The translations under genes were made by a program, and so were the position numbers. This document shows positions 8,152 to 17,691 of a DNA stretch of 64,000 nt, piece by piece; positions within the stretch are counted from its first letter, which is position 1, and every line of letters starts with the position of its first letter. The notes under the pieces are model-generated. The model had not been told where the DNA came from. It saw nothing but the letters and a program-made list of their open reading frames with translations, and searched no databases. The DNA is from Hydromonas sp. (GTDB lineage Bacteria > Pseudomonadota > Gammaproteobacteria > Burkholderiales > Burkholderiaceae), in assembly GCA_017495165.1 (NCBI GenBank), contig JAFEII010000028.1:164887-228886 (forward strand), read 5' to 3'.

Positions 8152-10740
8152 TTATTGAGTGGATATGCGGCATACGCGCATGAGTTCGGTTTCAAGTTCA
8201 GCTGCAATCGCTGGGGTGGCCAGTTTTTCTGAGTTCAGCACAAAAATATCTTCCAGCCTCTCGCCCAAGGTTACAATCCGCGCACTAATGAGCTCAATGC
8301 CCATCTGCCTCAAAATATAAGCAATGCTGTACAAAACGCCCGAGCGGTCTGTTGCGGTGAGTTTGAGTACATATTCGCTCGCGCTCACTGGCTGCAGTGA
8401 CATGCTGGGTACAATCGGAAAATTCCTTGAGCGCGCAGTCAGTCTGCCAAGATTTGGGGCGCGTAAGGGCGGCGGGGTTTTAAGGCTGGCGGTTAACTCG
8501 CTTGTGAGTTTTTTGATATACGCCTCATCTGCCACAAGGCCTTCAGGCAATGTGATTTGAAACGTATCCAAAGCCATGCCGTTCTTTGTGGTGTAAATTT
8601 GCGCGTCAAAAACTGAGGCTTGACGTTTTTGAAAAAAAGCACACAAATGGGCAAACAAGTCATTTTCATCTTTGATGTAAATCATGACCTGCAAACTGCG
8701 CTGATCATCAAGCGATTGCGCAGCGCCAAAGGCTTGCTGTTCGTGACTCAAAATATGGGTGGCATGCCATGCAATGACCGATTCGGCATGGCGCAAAAAA
8801 TAACCCGCATCAAAGTCATGCCAAAGACTTTGTACGCAGGCATGCAGCTGCGGCTCAATTTTTTTGAGCGCCGCAGACTGACGCGACTCAATTCGATTGG
8901 CAGCCGGCGCAAGTTTTTTGTCCTCAAAAGCATACAGCGCCAGATGATACAGCTCGCTGAGCAGCTTGTCTTTCCAAGCATTCCAAACTTTGGGGCTGGT
9001 GCCACGAATATCCGCCACCGTAAGTAAATAAAGCGCTTGCAGATGCCTTTTACTGCCAACAATCTGTACAAACCGCGCAATCGCTTTGTCATCCGACAAA
9101 TCTTCTTTTTGCGCAAAGGTTGACATGGTCAAATGCTGGCGAACCAAAAAAACCACGAGCTTTGTGTCCGCTGTATTTAAGTGGTGGTTTTTGGCAAACT
9201 TGGCCACGCAAAGGGCGCCCAAGTCCGAATGATCGCCGCCTTGACCTTTGGCAATATCATGAAACAGGCCGGCAATATACAGCAACCAAGGCTGATGAAA
9301 CTCAGCCATCACTTGGTTGGCCAATTCATGCTGACTCATGTGCTCTGGTAACGTAAAGCGGCGCAGATTGCGCACGACCGTTAAAATATGCTGGTCAACC
9401 GTGTAAATATGAAACAAGTCGTGTTGCATTTGACCGATGATTTTACGAAATTCTGGTAAATAGCGCCCCAAAACCCCAGTTTGGTTCATCGCACGAATGG
9501 CGTGAGTAATGCCACTTTCAAGTTTTAAAATACGCAAAAATTTGGCTTGATTGTCTGGGTCACGTCGAAATTGAGGGGTAATCGCATTGCGAGACTTTAA
9601 GATTGCATCCCAAAGCTTGGCAGAAAATCCGGTAATTCCAGGGGTTTTCCCGTGGATATAAAACACATCCAGCAACAAAGACGGCTGCTCAACAAAGGCA
9701 CGCTCATCCACAATATCCAACAAATGATTCACTTCAACAAATTGCGGAAAGCCTTTGATTTTATTGGGCAAAGCATCGATTGATGCGGGTGAGAAATACA
9801 GCTCGATTTTTTGTAAAAACAACGTGAATTGCTGATAAATGGCACGCGCAGATAAATAATAACGCTGCATCAACAGCTCGCTGCCGCGTTTATTAGGCGC
9901 GTCTTTAAAGCCAAAATTTTGCGCAAGGCCCGTTTGCAAATCAAACACAATTCGGTTTTCTGCACGCTTGCTGATGATGTGCAAATGCGCGCGAATGGCG
10001 AGCAACCAACGCTCACTTCTTTCGATTAAACCCAATTGGCTGCGCGTGAGCCAACGATTGGCTTGTAACTCAGACCAGTTGTTGCCCAAACCTGCGGCCT
10101 TGCTTAGCCAAACAATTAAATGCAAATCACGCAAACCGCCAGGACTTTCTTTGCAGTTGGGCTCCAAACTATAAGGCGTGTCATCAAAGCGCATGTGCCT
10201 TGCGCGCATTTCAGCGACTTTTGCACGCCAAAACACAGGCACATCCAAGGTTTGTCGAAACTGCAAATGGAAAATATCAAAGACGGGAAGGGCGCCGATT
10301 AAAAAGCGGGCTTCAAGCAGCGAGGTTTGCGTGGCCAAGTCGTCAAGGCTGTCAGACAGCGCTTGATTGATGGTGCGCACGCTGTGACTGATGGTCAGGC
10401 CAAAATCCCATGAAGCCGTTACCCAATGTTCAATTGCCGTATCAATGCAAACGCGCTGCGCATCGGTTAAGTCAGAGGCGAGCAGAACCAGCAGGTCAAT
10501 GTCCGAGTTGGGCAAAAGCTCCGCCCGCCCATAACCGCCAACCGCAACCAAACAAACCTTTAGGAGCAGATCGCTCGCAAGCGTGTTTTCAACTTGTTCA
10601 AGCCAAAGCTGCCCAACGTTTGAGTCAACCAACCGGGTCAAGTCTCGCGTGAGTTTACCCACCGATTTGATTGGATCGGCTTGACAGAACACCTGCAAAA
10701 TCTCTGAGCGCTGCTGGTTGTAATTGGTTTTTGCATCCAT
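8152..10740 (-). CDS. glnD: GlnD, bifunctional uridylyltransferase/uridylyl-removing enzyme for PII
   Basis: 862 residues, normal for the family. An N-terminal nucleotidyltransferase domain shows GGYGRAELLPNSDIDLL (residues 68-84, catalytic D80 and D82). A central HD domain carries HDIAKG (H494-D495) for deuridylylation, and two ACT domains (roughly 670-760 and 785-855) sense glutamine. The enzyme adds UMP to PII proteins when glutamine is low and removes it when glutamine is high, linking nitrogen status to glutamine synthetase. The start at 10740 has AAAGGA upstream. It follows map with a 63-base gap, the same order as in E. coli. Confidence 0.95.
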   Translation of the reverse strand: MDAKTNYNQQRSEILQVFCQADPIKSVGKLTRDLTRLVDSNVGQLWLEQVENTLASDLLLKVCLVAVGGYGRAELLPNSDIDLLVLLASDLTDAQRVCIDTAIEHWVTASWDFGLTISHSVRTINQALSDSLDDLATQTSLLEARFLIGALPVFDIFHLQFRQTLDVPVFWRAKVAEMRARHMRFDDTPYSLEPNCKESPGGLRDLHLIVWLSKAAGLGNNWSELQANRWLTRSQLGLIERSERWLLAIRAHLHIISKRAENRIVFDLQTGLAQNFGFKDAPNKRGSELLMQRYYLSARAIYQQFTLFLQKIELYFSPASIDALPNKIKGFPQFVEVNHLLDIVDERAFVEQPSLLLDVFYIHGKTPGITGFSAKLWDAILKSRNAITPQFRRDPDNQAKFLRILKLESGITHAIRAMNQTGVLGRYLPEFRKIIGQMQHDLFHIYTVDQHILTVVRNLRRFTLPEHMSQHELANQVMAEFHQPWLLYIAGLFHDIAKGQGGDHSDLGALCVAKFAKNHHLNTADTKLVVFLVRQHLTMSTFAQKEDLSDDKAIARFVQIVGSKRHLQALYLLTVADIRGTSPKVWNAWKDKLLSELYHLALYAFEDKKLAPAANRIESRQSAALKKIEPQLHACVQSLWHDFDAGYFLRHAESVIAWHATHILSHEQQAFGAAQSLDDQRSLQVMIYIKDENDLFAHLCAFFQKRQASVFDAQIYTTKNGMALDTFQITLPEGLVADEAYIKKLTSELTASLKTPPPLRAPNLGRLTARSRNFPIVPSMSLQPVSASEYVLKLTATDRSGVLYSIAYILRQMGIELISARIVTLGERLEDIFVLNSEKLATPAIAAELETELMRVCRISTQ

Positions 10741-10803
10741 GTTTAGAGTCCTTTGCGCGTGACCACTTTATGCGCAATCAAGCATGGCGCATCACGCGCA
10801 AAA

Positions 10804-11619
10804 TTATGCCGAAGCTGCAATAAAATCAGGCAGCGCAGGATAGCCAGCAGATAAGGTCAACACCTCGTAACCAGTTGGGGTCACTAAAACGGTGTGTTCC
10901 CACTGTGCAGACAAACTGCGGTCTTTGGTTTTAACCGTCCAACCATCATTCATGGTGCGCAAATCGCGCTTGCCAGCATTAATCATCGGTTCAACCGTAA
11001 AAATCATGCCTGCTTTAAGTACCATGCCTTGACCACGAATCCCATAATGCAAGACTTGCGGGTCTTCATGAAACACTTGGCCAATGCCGTGACCACAATA
11101 CTCACGCACCACCGACATGCTGTTTTTGTGCGCATGTTCGGCAATTGCCGCGCCAATATCGCCAAGCGTTGCGCCTTCTTTAATTTGCGCAATTCCCTTC
11201 CACATGCATTCATACGTAATGGCGCACAGGCGTTTGGCCATAATGGATGGCTCGCCAACAATAAACATACGCGAGGTGTCGCCAAAGTAGCCAGCTGGCG
11301 TAATGACGGTGACGTCGATGTTGGCAATATCGCCATTTTTGAGGATTTTTTCATCCGACGGCACGCCATGACAAATCACATCATTCACAGAAATGCAGCA
11401 TGATTTGGGATAAGGCGGATAGCCAGGCGGCTGGTAGCCCAGCGTTGCCGGCACTGTTTTTTGAACATCGACCATGTAGTTGTGGCATAAGCGGTCAAGC
11501 TCACCTGTTGAAACGCCTGCCACCACGTGAGGTGTGATGTAATCGAGCAGTTCAGATGCCAAGCGGCACGCAATGCGCATGTGCGCAATATCGGTTTCGT
11601 TTTTAATGGTAACAGTCAT
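10804..11619 (-). CDS. map: Methionine aminopeptidase, type I
   Basis: 271 residues, type Ia size. The five metal ligands are in place: aspartates in NIDVTVITPAGYFGDTSR, the histidine in GHGIGQVFHEDP, and glutamates in FTVEPMIN and QWEHTVLV. The enzyme removes the initiator methionine from nascent proteins. It lies upstream of glnD, as in many proteobacteria, but here rpsB is not beside it; rpsB lies about 19 kb away on the same strand. No strong ribosome binding site is visible before the ATG at 11619. Confidence 0.95.
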   Translation of the reverse strand: MTVTIKNETDIAHMRIACRLASELLDYITPHVVAGVSTGELDRLCHNYMVDVQKTVPATLGYQPPGYPPYPKSCCISVNDVICHGVPSDEKILKNGDIANIDVTVITPAGYFGDTSRMFIVGEPSIMAKRLCAITYECMWKGIAQIKEGATLGDIGAAIAEHAHKNSMSVVREYCGHGIGQVFHEDPQVLHYGIRGQGMVLKAGMIFTVEPMINAGKRDLRTMNDGWTVKTKDRSLSAQWEHTVLVTPTGYEVLTLSAGYPALPDFIAASA

Positions 11620-11722
11620 AATTTTTGAGTGTGAAATGAAAAAAGCGATTGTACGCTACCCAGATGCAAATGGGCAGTGTTCGTATTGGGTAAAAGCGTC
11701 CAAATAGGGGTTGAGCCGTGGG

Positions 11723-12736
11723 TCAAGCAGGGCGGTGTTGGCTTTTGAACAAAAAACTTGCCACGGTCTGACCATGATCCGATGTTTCCTTTGAGCGGGT
11801 ATGCAAGTGGTCGTTGAGGCAATAAACCTCACGCACTTTGGCTATTTGGTGGCGCGAGTTTGGGTGAAACTCCTCAGACACATAAATATGATCAAGCACT
11901 TCAAGCACACCATCGTGAATATAGCTATACGCCACATAACGTTGCGGATCGTTCTGAGTCTGAATACGCATGGCATCAAACAACTGAAAATCATAAAACG
12001 ACTTGCCAAATCGACCCGCGCCCGCAATAATTTGAGTGGAAACCGCATGCGAATGGTCATTAAAATCGCCCGTCACAATGCAAGGCTCATGGTTTTTTTG
12101 CAGCAAGCCATTGAGATAACGCCGAATCCCAATCGCGTCGGCACTGCGTCGCATCAACGATCGGAATGTGGCCAGCGCCAAATCATTGGGGTTTGACTCA
12201 TCCTCCGTTTCAAGGTAATCAGGGCGTTTGGATTTAAGGTGCAACCCCAAAACATGCAGCGGCACATCATTGGGTAATTTAACGGTAATGTGCGGCACAG
12301 CTCGGGTGATTTGATGCAACGGCTGCGTATAACCAGGCGGCGTAATTGAAAAATCTTGACCGTAATCTTCAACCCAAACAGCAGGGCACATGAGCGGCAG
12401 CCTAGTCGCAATCGCCACTTGCGGCACCAATCCATCTTTGGACGGCATCGAAACAGCATCTCGCGCCACCAGCGTTGCTTGGCGCATTGTGCGGCTCGTA
12501 GACAATACATCCTGCAGCGCACCCGCATGAAACACCTCTTCAAAGACGATAATATCCGCGTTCATGCGATCAATTTGTTGTGCAATCCAATCGCGTTTGT
12601 TGGCGTACTCCTGCGCCGTATAAGGATCGGCGTTTGGGTAATATTGAAAACCTGCGTTGGCAAGGTTGCGTAAATTAAACGTGCCCACTTTCAGACCAAC
12701 ATCAAACGGCTCAGACAAATCAAATTGATTGCGCAT
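11723..12736 (-). CDS. Endonuclease/exonuclease/phosphatase (EEP) family protein
   Basis: 337 residues from ATG at 12736, preceded by GGGGGTG; a TTG-initiated extension to 12778 overlaps the IclR stop and is rejected. EEP motifs are present in order: GTFNLRNLA near the N-terminus, the metal-binding glutamate in VFEEVFHA, VTGDFNDHS and the C-terminal SDHGQTVA. There is no signal peptide, so it should be cytoplasmic. Whether it acts on DNA, RNA or a phosphorylated small molecule cannot be told. The IclR gene ends 38 bases upstream and may be co-transcribed. Confidence 0.8.
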   Translation of the reverse strand: MRNQFDLSEPFDVGLKVGTFNLRNLANAGFQYYPNADPYTAQEYANKRDWIAQQIDRMNADIIVFEEVFHAGALQDVLSTSRTMRQATLVARDAVSMPSKDGLVPQVAIATRLPLMCPAVWVEDYGQDFSITPPGYTQPLHQITRAVPHITVKLPNDVPLHVLGLHLKSKRPDYLETEDESNPNDLALATFRSLMRRSADAIGIRRYLNGLLQKNHEPCIVTGDFNDHSHAVSTQIIAGAGRFGKSFYDFQLFDAMRIQTQNDPQRYVAYSYIHDGVLEVLDHIYVSEEFHPNSRHQIAKVREVYCLNDHLHTRSKETSDHGQTVASFLFKSQHRPA

Positions 12737-12774
12737 AAAAACACCCCCAAAAAACGTTAAAAATCGTCCAAAAA

Positions 12775-13605
12775 TCAATCAAAATCCAACGCACTTGGCG
12801 CAGATTTTTGACTGGCCGTGTAACCCATCAATTTCGAGATGTGATGTGCTGCGTCTTGCAGCAAAGGCACCCAAGCCTCTTGCACACGATCAGCTGGTGC
12901 AGAAATTGACAAGCCCGCCACCATTTGGTGGCTGTCATCAAAAATCCCCGCCGCCATGCAAGACACGCCCATTTCAAGCTCTTCACGGTCACGCGAATAG
13001 TGATGCAAATGCACCCATTCCAGCTCTTTATTTAGCTTTTCAAGGGTCGATAAACTGTTTTTTGTTTGGGCTTTGAGCAGCGTGCGTGAGGCATAAGACA
13101 GCAGTGCGTTTTTATCAAATTGTGCCAAAAACAGTTTGCCCACAGAGGTTAAATGCAAAGGCGCTCGCCCACCAATCGCGCGCACCACCTGCATGCCAGA
13201 GTGCTCAGAATAAGCGCGCTCCACATAAATAATTTCATCTTCTTGGCGCACGGACAGGTTAATGGTTTGGCGGGTTTTTTGGTGCAAGATGCGCATAATT
13301 GGCAGCGCAACATCTCGAATATTGAGCCGCTCCTTAACCAAATTACCCAACTCCAAAAAACGCATGCCCAGCTGATATTGCCCAGTCGACGGGCGATCAA
13401 TCATGCGCGCCAGCACCAAGTCATTCAAAATTCGGTGCGTGGTTGAAATATTCAAACCCGCCAAGTCGGCCAGTGTTTTAAGGCTCATCGACTGGTTGTG
13501 CGCGGCCAACACATTGAGCAGCGTATTGGCACGCTCCAGCACTTGAATCGCTGGGCGCAACATGGGCTCTGCGTGTAAATCGGCTTGAGTGGTGGTATTG
13601 GTCAT
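12775..13605 (-). CDS. IclR family transcriptional regulator
   Basis: 276 residues. An N-terminal winged helix-turn-helix (about residues 20-80, with LKTLADLAGLNISTTHRIL as recognition region) is followed by the IclR effector domain (about 95-265), whose core shows SVGKLFLAQF and MGVSCMAAGIFD. IclR proteins bind small carboxylic or aromatic effectors and control catabolic genes. No catabolic operon is adjacent: neighbours are rsgA (14 bases upstream) and the EEP nuclease, so its target is probably elsewhere. It appears to be embedded in a housekeeping transcript. Confidence 0.87.
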   Translation of the reverse strand: MTNTTTQADLHAEPMLRPAIQVLERANTLLNVLAAHNQSMSLKTLADLAGLNISTTHRILNDLVLARMIDRPSTGQYQLGMRFLELGNLVKERLNIRDVALPIMRILHQKTRQTINLSVRQEDEIIYVERAYSEHSGMQVVRAIGGRAPLHLTSVGKLFLAQFDKNALLSYASRTLLKAQTKNSLSTLEKLNKELEWVHLHHYSRDREELEMGVSCMAAGIFDDSHQMVAGLSISAPADRVQEAWVPLLQDAAHHISKLMGYTASQKSAPSALDFD

Positions 13606-13619
13606 ATTTTAGTCAAAGG

Positions 13620-14585
13620 TTAGTAAAGTGCGCGTTCATAATATTTGAGTTGCTCCACAAGCCGCAGGTAAAAATCATACCGATTTTGGCTAATTTGGCC
13701 ACAAGCCAGCGCGTCCAAAATAGGGCACTGCGGCTCATGAATGTGCGCACAATTGTTAAACTTACATTGCCCCAAAAAAGACACAAACTCAGGCATCGCG
13801 TGCTGGATTTGACTCAAAGAAAACTGCGCCATCCCAAACTGTTCAAACCCCGGTGAATCAATAATTTGGCTGTGCACGCCATCAAATGCGCAATCATGCA
13901 AGCGCGTAAAAGTCGTCGTGTGTTTGCCGCTATTGAGCACGCTTGAGATTTCACGTGTTTTAATCAACGCATCAGGAATCAGCGCATTGATTAACGAGGA
14001 TTTGCCCATGCCGCTTTGCCCCATCAACAACGTGGTTTTCCCTGATAAATGCGGCACAATTTGCGCCTGCAACCCAGCCGCATCCTGCGTAGAGATTTCA
14101 ATCACCTCGTAACCCAGTTTTGGGTAAGCCGCCATGGTTGCACGTGCGGCCTCAAGCTTATCCGTCACATCAATTTTATTCAAAATAATCAGCACCGGAA
14201 TCTGTGCAACCCCAGCGCAAATAAGGGCTCGCCCCAAAAGCTCTTCTGAAAAAGCAGGCTCTGTCGCACAAACAATTGCCACTTGATTGATATTGGCCGC
14301 CAGATTTTTTTGCTTATTAAACTCAGAACGGTAAAACATATTGGTGCGCTCAACCACCTTTTCAATCGCGCCTTGGTTGACCGAACCTGTGGTAACCAGC
14401 ACCACATCACCAACCGCATAGCCATGTTTTTTGCCTCGCGCCACCAAAGATATAAAAGGCGGCGCGTCTTGATCCGTACGCGCATCCAGCGGCAGCGCCA
14501 AATATTGGTGGCCATAGTTGGCAATAATTCGAGCGATGATTTGAATGTTTTTTTGAAGATTCATGTGCGGATTTGTTTGAGTCAT
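13620..14585 (-). CDS. rsgA: RsgA, small ribosomal subunit biogenesis GTPase
   Basis: 321 residues. An N-terminal OB fold (about 10-80) precedes a circularly permuted GTPase domain, in which NKID (residues 136-139) comes before the P-loop GQSGMGKSSLIN (189-200) and DSPG (243-246). A C-terminal zinc knuckle uses C274, C279, H281 and C287. RsgA checks the 30S subunit and releases RbfA late in assembly. Its ATG overlaps the stop of the M48 peptidase gene (ATGA), which suggests translational coupling. Confidence 0.95.
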   Translation of the reverse strand: MTQTNPHMNLQKNIQIIARIIANYGHQYLALPLDARTDQDAPPFISLVARGKKHGYAVGDVVLVTTGSVNQGAIEKVVERTNMFYRSEFNKQKNLAANINQVAIVCATEPAFSEELLGRALICAGVAQIPVLIILNKIDVTDKLEAARATMAAYPKLGYEVIEISTQDAAGLQAQIVPHLSGKTTLLMGQSGMGKSSLINALIPDALIKTREISSVLNSGKHTTTFTRLHDCAFDGVHSQIIDSPGFEQFGMAQFSLSQIQHAMPEFVSFLGQCKFNNCAHIHEPQCPILDALACGQISQNRYDFYLRLVEQLKYYERALY

Positions 14586-15898
14586 GGCGTACTTTGCATA
14601 ATATGTTGAATCTGGGCGATGCGAATCATCGCAGGCGGATGCGAGTCATAAAACCGAGAATAGAGCGCATCGGTTTCTACAAAACGCGCATTTTCTTGAT
14701 ACATCCGCACCAGCGCGTCAATCAAGTCCTGCCCATTGCTGTTTTGCACCGCAAAAGCATCCGCCTCAAACTCATCACGCCTTGAGGCTTGCGCCATCAG
14801 CGGCGTGATAAAAAATGAGAATATGGGCAAAATCAAACCAAACAAAGCCAAACAAGTCGCCACAAAATGCTCAGGCGTGACAAGCAGCAATGCCAACAAA
14901 TCAGGCTCATCGCTACCAACCAATCCCAAATAAAACCAAGCCTGCTTGGACAAAAAACCGAGCAACATAAACACCAGTAAACTGACAGGCAACACCAACG
15001 CCAATCTTTTCAGAATGTGTTTATGGTGAAAATGCCCCAGTTCATGCGCCAAAACTGCTTCAATTTGCACATCATTTAATTGGGTCAGCAACGTGTCAAA
15101 AAACACAATCCGTTTGTTCGCACCAAACCCCGTAAAGTAGGCATTTCCATGCGCAGAGCGGCGCGAACCATCCATCACAAACATGCCGCTGCTCTTAAAA
15201 CCGCATCGTTTGAGCAGCTGATTTAAGCGAATTTTTAATTTGCCTGACTCAAGCGGCTTAAATTGATTAAACAACGGCGCAATCACCGTTGGATACAACC
15301 AAAGCATCAAAATATTGAGCCCCACAAACAGCGCCCACGCCCAAAACCACCAAAAATCAGGCTGCTGCTGAATAAACAACAAAATAGCGTACAACAGCGG
15401 CACGCCAACGACAAGGCTGAGCACGGTGCTTGTAAGCAAATCAGACAGCCAGAGCTTTTTGCTCATTTTATTAAAGCCAAATTTTCGCTCAACGCGGAAC
15501 AGTGAAAGATATTCAAGCGGCAGATTGAGCATGCCATTAAGGAGAGAAAACAGCACCATTAAAATCAGGCCAAAGTACAACGGATCTTGCGACAACATCA
15601 GCGAGTATTTAATCAGTAGACTAAAACCGCCGCCCAAACTCCAAAACAGCACCAAAAAAACATCCACGCACAGTTCTTTGCGCGCCATTTGCAATTTTGC
15701 CAACGCGTAATCGGCGGCATTTTGGTGTTCGTCTAATGAAATTTGATGGGAGAAGGCAGCGGGAACTTGCGTGCGGTGCGCAAAAATATGCTGAATCTGG
15801 CGGGAAGACAAATACCACTTTACGGTAAAATACGCCAGCAAAGCGACAACCAGTAAAGCAGACATTGCAAATTGAGGGGTTTGTAAAGAAGTAAACAT
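14582..15898 (-). CDS. M48 family metallopeptidase (Ste24/CAAX-protease-like, integral membrane)
   Basis: 438 residues from ATG at 15898; a longer frame to 16075 would overlap orn on the other strand and is rejected. About seven hydrophobic helices surround the zinc site HELGH (residues 285-289), with the third ligand in RRDEFEADAFA. The layout matches Ste24-type inner-membrane proteases, which cleave membrane-associated peptides. The gene lies divergent to orn and upstream of rsgA, an order I associate with Burkholderiales genomes. Confidence 0.9.
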   Translation of the reverse strand: MFTSLQTPQFAMSALLVVALLAYFTVKWYLSSRQIQHIFAHRTQVPAAFSHQISLDEHQNAADYALAKLQMARKELCVDVFLVLFWSLGGGFSLLIKYSLMLSQDPLYFGLILMVLFSLLNGMLNLPLEYLSLFRVERKFGFNKMSKKLWLSDLLTSTVLSLVVGVPLLYAILLFIQQQPDFWWFWAWALFVGLNILMLWLYPTVIAPLFNQFKPLESGKLKIRLNQLLKRCGFKSSGMFVMDGSRRSAHGNAYFTGFGANKRIVFFDTLLTQLNDVQIEAVLAHELGHFHHKHILKRLALVLPVSLLVFMLLGFLSKQAWFYLGLVGSDEPDLLALLLVTPEHFVATCLALFGLILPIFSFFITPLMAQASRRDEFEADAFAVQNSNGQDLIDALVRMYQENARFVETDALYSRFYDSHPPAMIRIAQIQHIMQSTP

Positions 15899-15941
15899 AT
15901 TGCAATTTCTCAGATTATGAAATAAAAAACAAGGACACATT

Positions 15942-16502
15942 ATGACAGAAAACACACACACGCGCGACGACAACCGCCTCATCTGGCTGGACATGGAGAT
16001 GACTGGACTCAACCCATTGACCGACAAAATCCTTGAGCTTGCGATTGTCATCACAGACGCCGATTTAAACACCATTGCTCAAGCACCGATTTGGGTCGTC
16101 CATCAAACCGACGAAACCTTGGCAAAGATGGATGATTGGAATCAAAAAACCCACGGCGGCTCGGGTTTAATCGCGCGGGTAAAAGCGTCGACGTTAGATG
16201 AAGCACAGGTTCAAGCGCAGGCTTTGGCATTTATAAAAACCTATATCGGCGCAGGAAAATCCCCCATGTGCGGCAACTCAATTGGCCAAGACCGCCGATT
16301 CATGGCGCAACACATGCCGCAACTCGAGCAACATTTTCACTACCGCAACATCGATGTATCAACCCTAAAAGAACTTGCGCGCCGCTGGCATCCTGCGGTT
16401 TATGAGGGCTTTAAAAAGAAAACGCTGCACACCGCGCTGGCCGACGTGCATGAGTCGATAGAAGAGCTCAAGCATTATCGTGCGCAGCTCTTTATCAAGT
16501 AA
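15942..16502 (+). CDS. orn: Oligoribonuclease
   Basis: 186 residues, DEDDh exonuclease. Motifs: DMEMTGL (Exo I), [11 protein letters not shown] (Exo II) and [14 protein letters not shown] with the active-site histidine and aspartate (Exo III). Orn degrades 2-5-nucleotide RNAs to mononucleotides, including linear pGpG from cyclic-di-GMP turnover. AAGGA precedes the ATG. It shares a 43-base divergent promoter region with the M48 peptidase gene. Confidence 0.97.
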   Translation: MTENTHTRDDNRLIWLDMEMTGLNPLTDKILELAIVITDADLNTIAQAPIWVVHQTDETLAKMDDWNQKTHGGSGLIARVKASTLDEAQVQAQALAFIKTYIGAGKSPMCGNSIGQDRRFMAQHMPQLEQHFHYRNIDVSTLKELARRWHPAVYEGFKKKTLHTALADVHESIEELKHYRAQLFIK

Positions 16503-16549
16503 GCTGCGTTACAAAAGTGGCACGCACCAAAGCCACGTGCTTTTACGAA

Positions 16550-16582
16550 AAATAAAACGGCGCAAAATGCGCCGTTTTATTT
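16550..16582 (+). terminator. Intrinsic terminator after orn
   Basis: AAATAAAACGGCGCA at 16550-16564 pairs with TGCGCCGTTTTATTT at 16568-16582 around an AAA loop. The stem ends in a T-rich run, and it can also serve the converging hslO gene. Confidence 0.85.
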
Positions 16583-16651
16583 CGTAGATGAAGCTGTGTT
16601 TTTAATTCGCCATTCAAAAGCCCGATGACCACGATTAAGCAGGCTTGACTT

Positions 16652-17560
16652 TTAGTGCAATGCCTGAACGCTTGCCGAATCAATGCTCGGATCAAACAAG
16701 TCATGGACTTGTGCGGCAGAAAAACGGTAGTTTTGGCCACAAAAATCGCACGACACATTCAGTTCAAGCTGCTCATCAATCATCGAAAACGCCTCATCAG
16801 CGCCCAGCATGGTCAGCATATTGGTCACTTTTGCGGGCGAACAGGTACAAGCAAACGTCACGTCATCCGTGGTGTGCACGTCAATTGGGTGCTCCCAAAA
16901 CAAACGGTGCATTAATGTCTCAGCACTTTGCTCAAGCAACTCAACCGCACCCAATGTGCGCGCAATTGGCAAAAAATCCTCCCACGTATGTTCAAATTCA
17001 ACATTCAAACCGCCGCCATGATTGGGCAAACGCTGCAACAAAAAGCCCGCCGCATTCTCGTGGTTGGCCGCCAGTTGAATCTCAGTTTCAAGTTGCTCAG
17101 AGTTGTTCATGTAATGTTCAAGCACCTGCGCCATGTTCTCACCAATCAGCGGCACAATACTTTGATACGGTTGTTGACCTTCTTGGCGGTGGTTCGGGTC
17201 AAGCGTAATCGCAAATTTACCCGCCTGATTCACATTCACCAGCGCGGCCAAATCCATCGAATCGTCAACTTGTGCGTCATCGCGTAATTTTGCAGTGGCG
17301 CGCATCGTTAAATCCGCGCGACACTCAGCCACCAAAAGCTGCACAGGCCCATCGCCTTGAATTTGCATAATCAGACTGCCATCAAATTTGAGATTGGCCG
17401 AAAGCAGGGCGCTGGCCGCCACCATCTCACCCAACAGCTTTTCAACCGCAGCAGGGTAGCGTTTGTGCGCACGAATATCGCGCCACGTGTTGGGTAAATG
17501 TACAATTTCGCCTTTGACAGGCGCATTTTTAAACAAAAAGCGGTGTAAAGTGTCGCTCAT
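16652..17560 (-). CDS. hslO: Hsp33 redox-regulated chaperone
   Basis: 302 residues. The C-terminal zinc switch is intact: a CxC pair in FACTCSPAK and a CxxC pair in SCDFCGQNYRF. When oxidised, the four cysteines form disulfides and Hsp33 becomes an active holdase that protects unfolding proteins in the cytoplasm. AAGGA lies upstream of the ATG at 17560. The gene is divergent from earP, with a 131-base spacer that contains a hairpin. Confidence 0.95.
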   Translation of the reverse strand: MSDTLHRFLFKNAPVKGEIVHLPNTWRDIRAHKRYPAAVEKLLGEMVAASALLSANLKFDGSLIMQIQGDGPVQLLVAECRADLTMRATAKLRDDAQVDDSMDLAALVNVNQAGKFAITLDPNHRQEGQQPYQSIVPLIGENMAQVLEHYMNNSEQLETEIQLAANHENAAGFLLQRLPNHGGGLNVEFEHTWEDFLPIARTLGAVELLEQSAETLMHRLFWEHPIDVHTTDDVTFACTCSPAKVTNMLTMLGADEAFSMIDEQLELNVSCDFCGQNYRFSAAQVHDLFDPSIDSASVQALH

Positions 17561-17617
17561 AAAATTTTATCCTTAAGTTAAGGCGCGCATTTTACGCGAT
17601 TTTTGCTTTTTTGTTTT

Positions 17618-17643
17618 CCGCAACCTGCATTTTGCAGGTGCGG
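17618..17643. other. Hairpin with T-tract in the hslO/earP divergent spacer
   Basis: CCGCAACCTGCA and TGCAGGTGCGG form a stem with a one-base bulge and a TTT loop, followed on the plus strand by ATTTTT. T-rich sequence also lies on the other side, so either strand could use it. As no gene ends here, it would act as a leader attenuator or mRNA stabiliser rather than a normal terminator. Confidence 0.45.
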
Positions 17644-17691
17644 ATTTTTAGAAAAATGACCAAACAACTAAATTTACCAAAAGGAGTATCC

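Noticed and set aside
8148..8207. Longer N-terminus for the YheT hydrolase
   Set aside because: It overlaps the glnD end; the ATG at 8147 sits four bases after the glnD stop and gives the family N-terminus.
15899..16075. Longer N-terminus for the M48 peptidase
   Set aside because: It would overlap orn on the opposite strand and adds a non-conserved stretch; ATG at 15898 starts the first helix.
16645..17208. Plus-strand frame opposite hslO
   Set aside because: It is antisense to a complete, conserved gene and shows no coding pattern or family.
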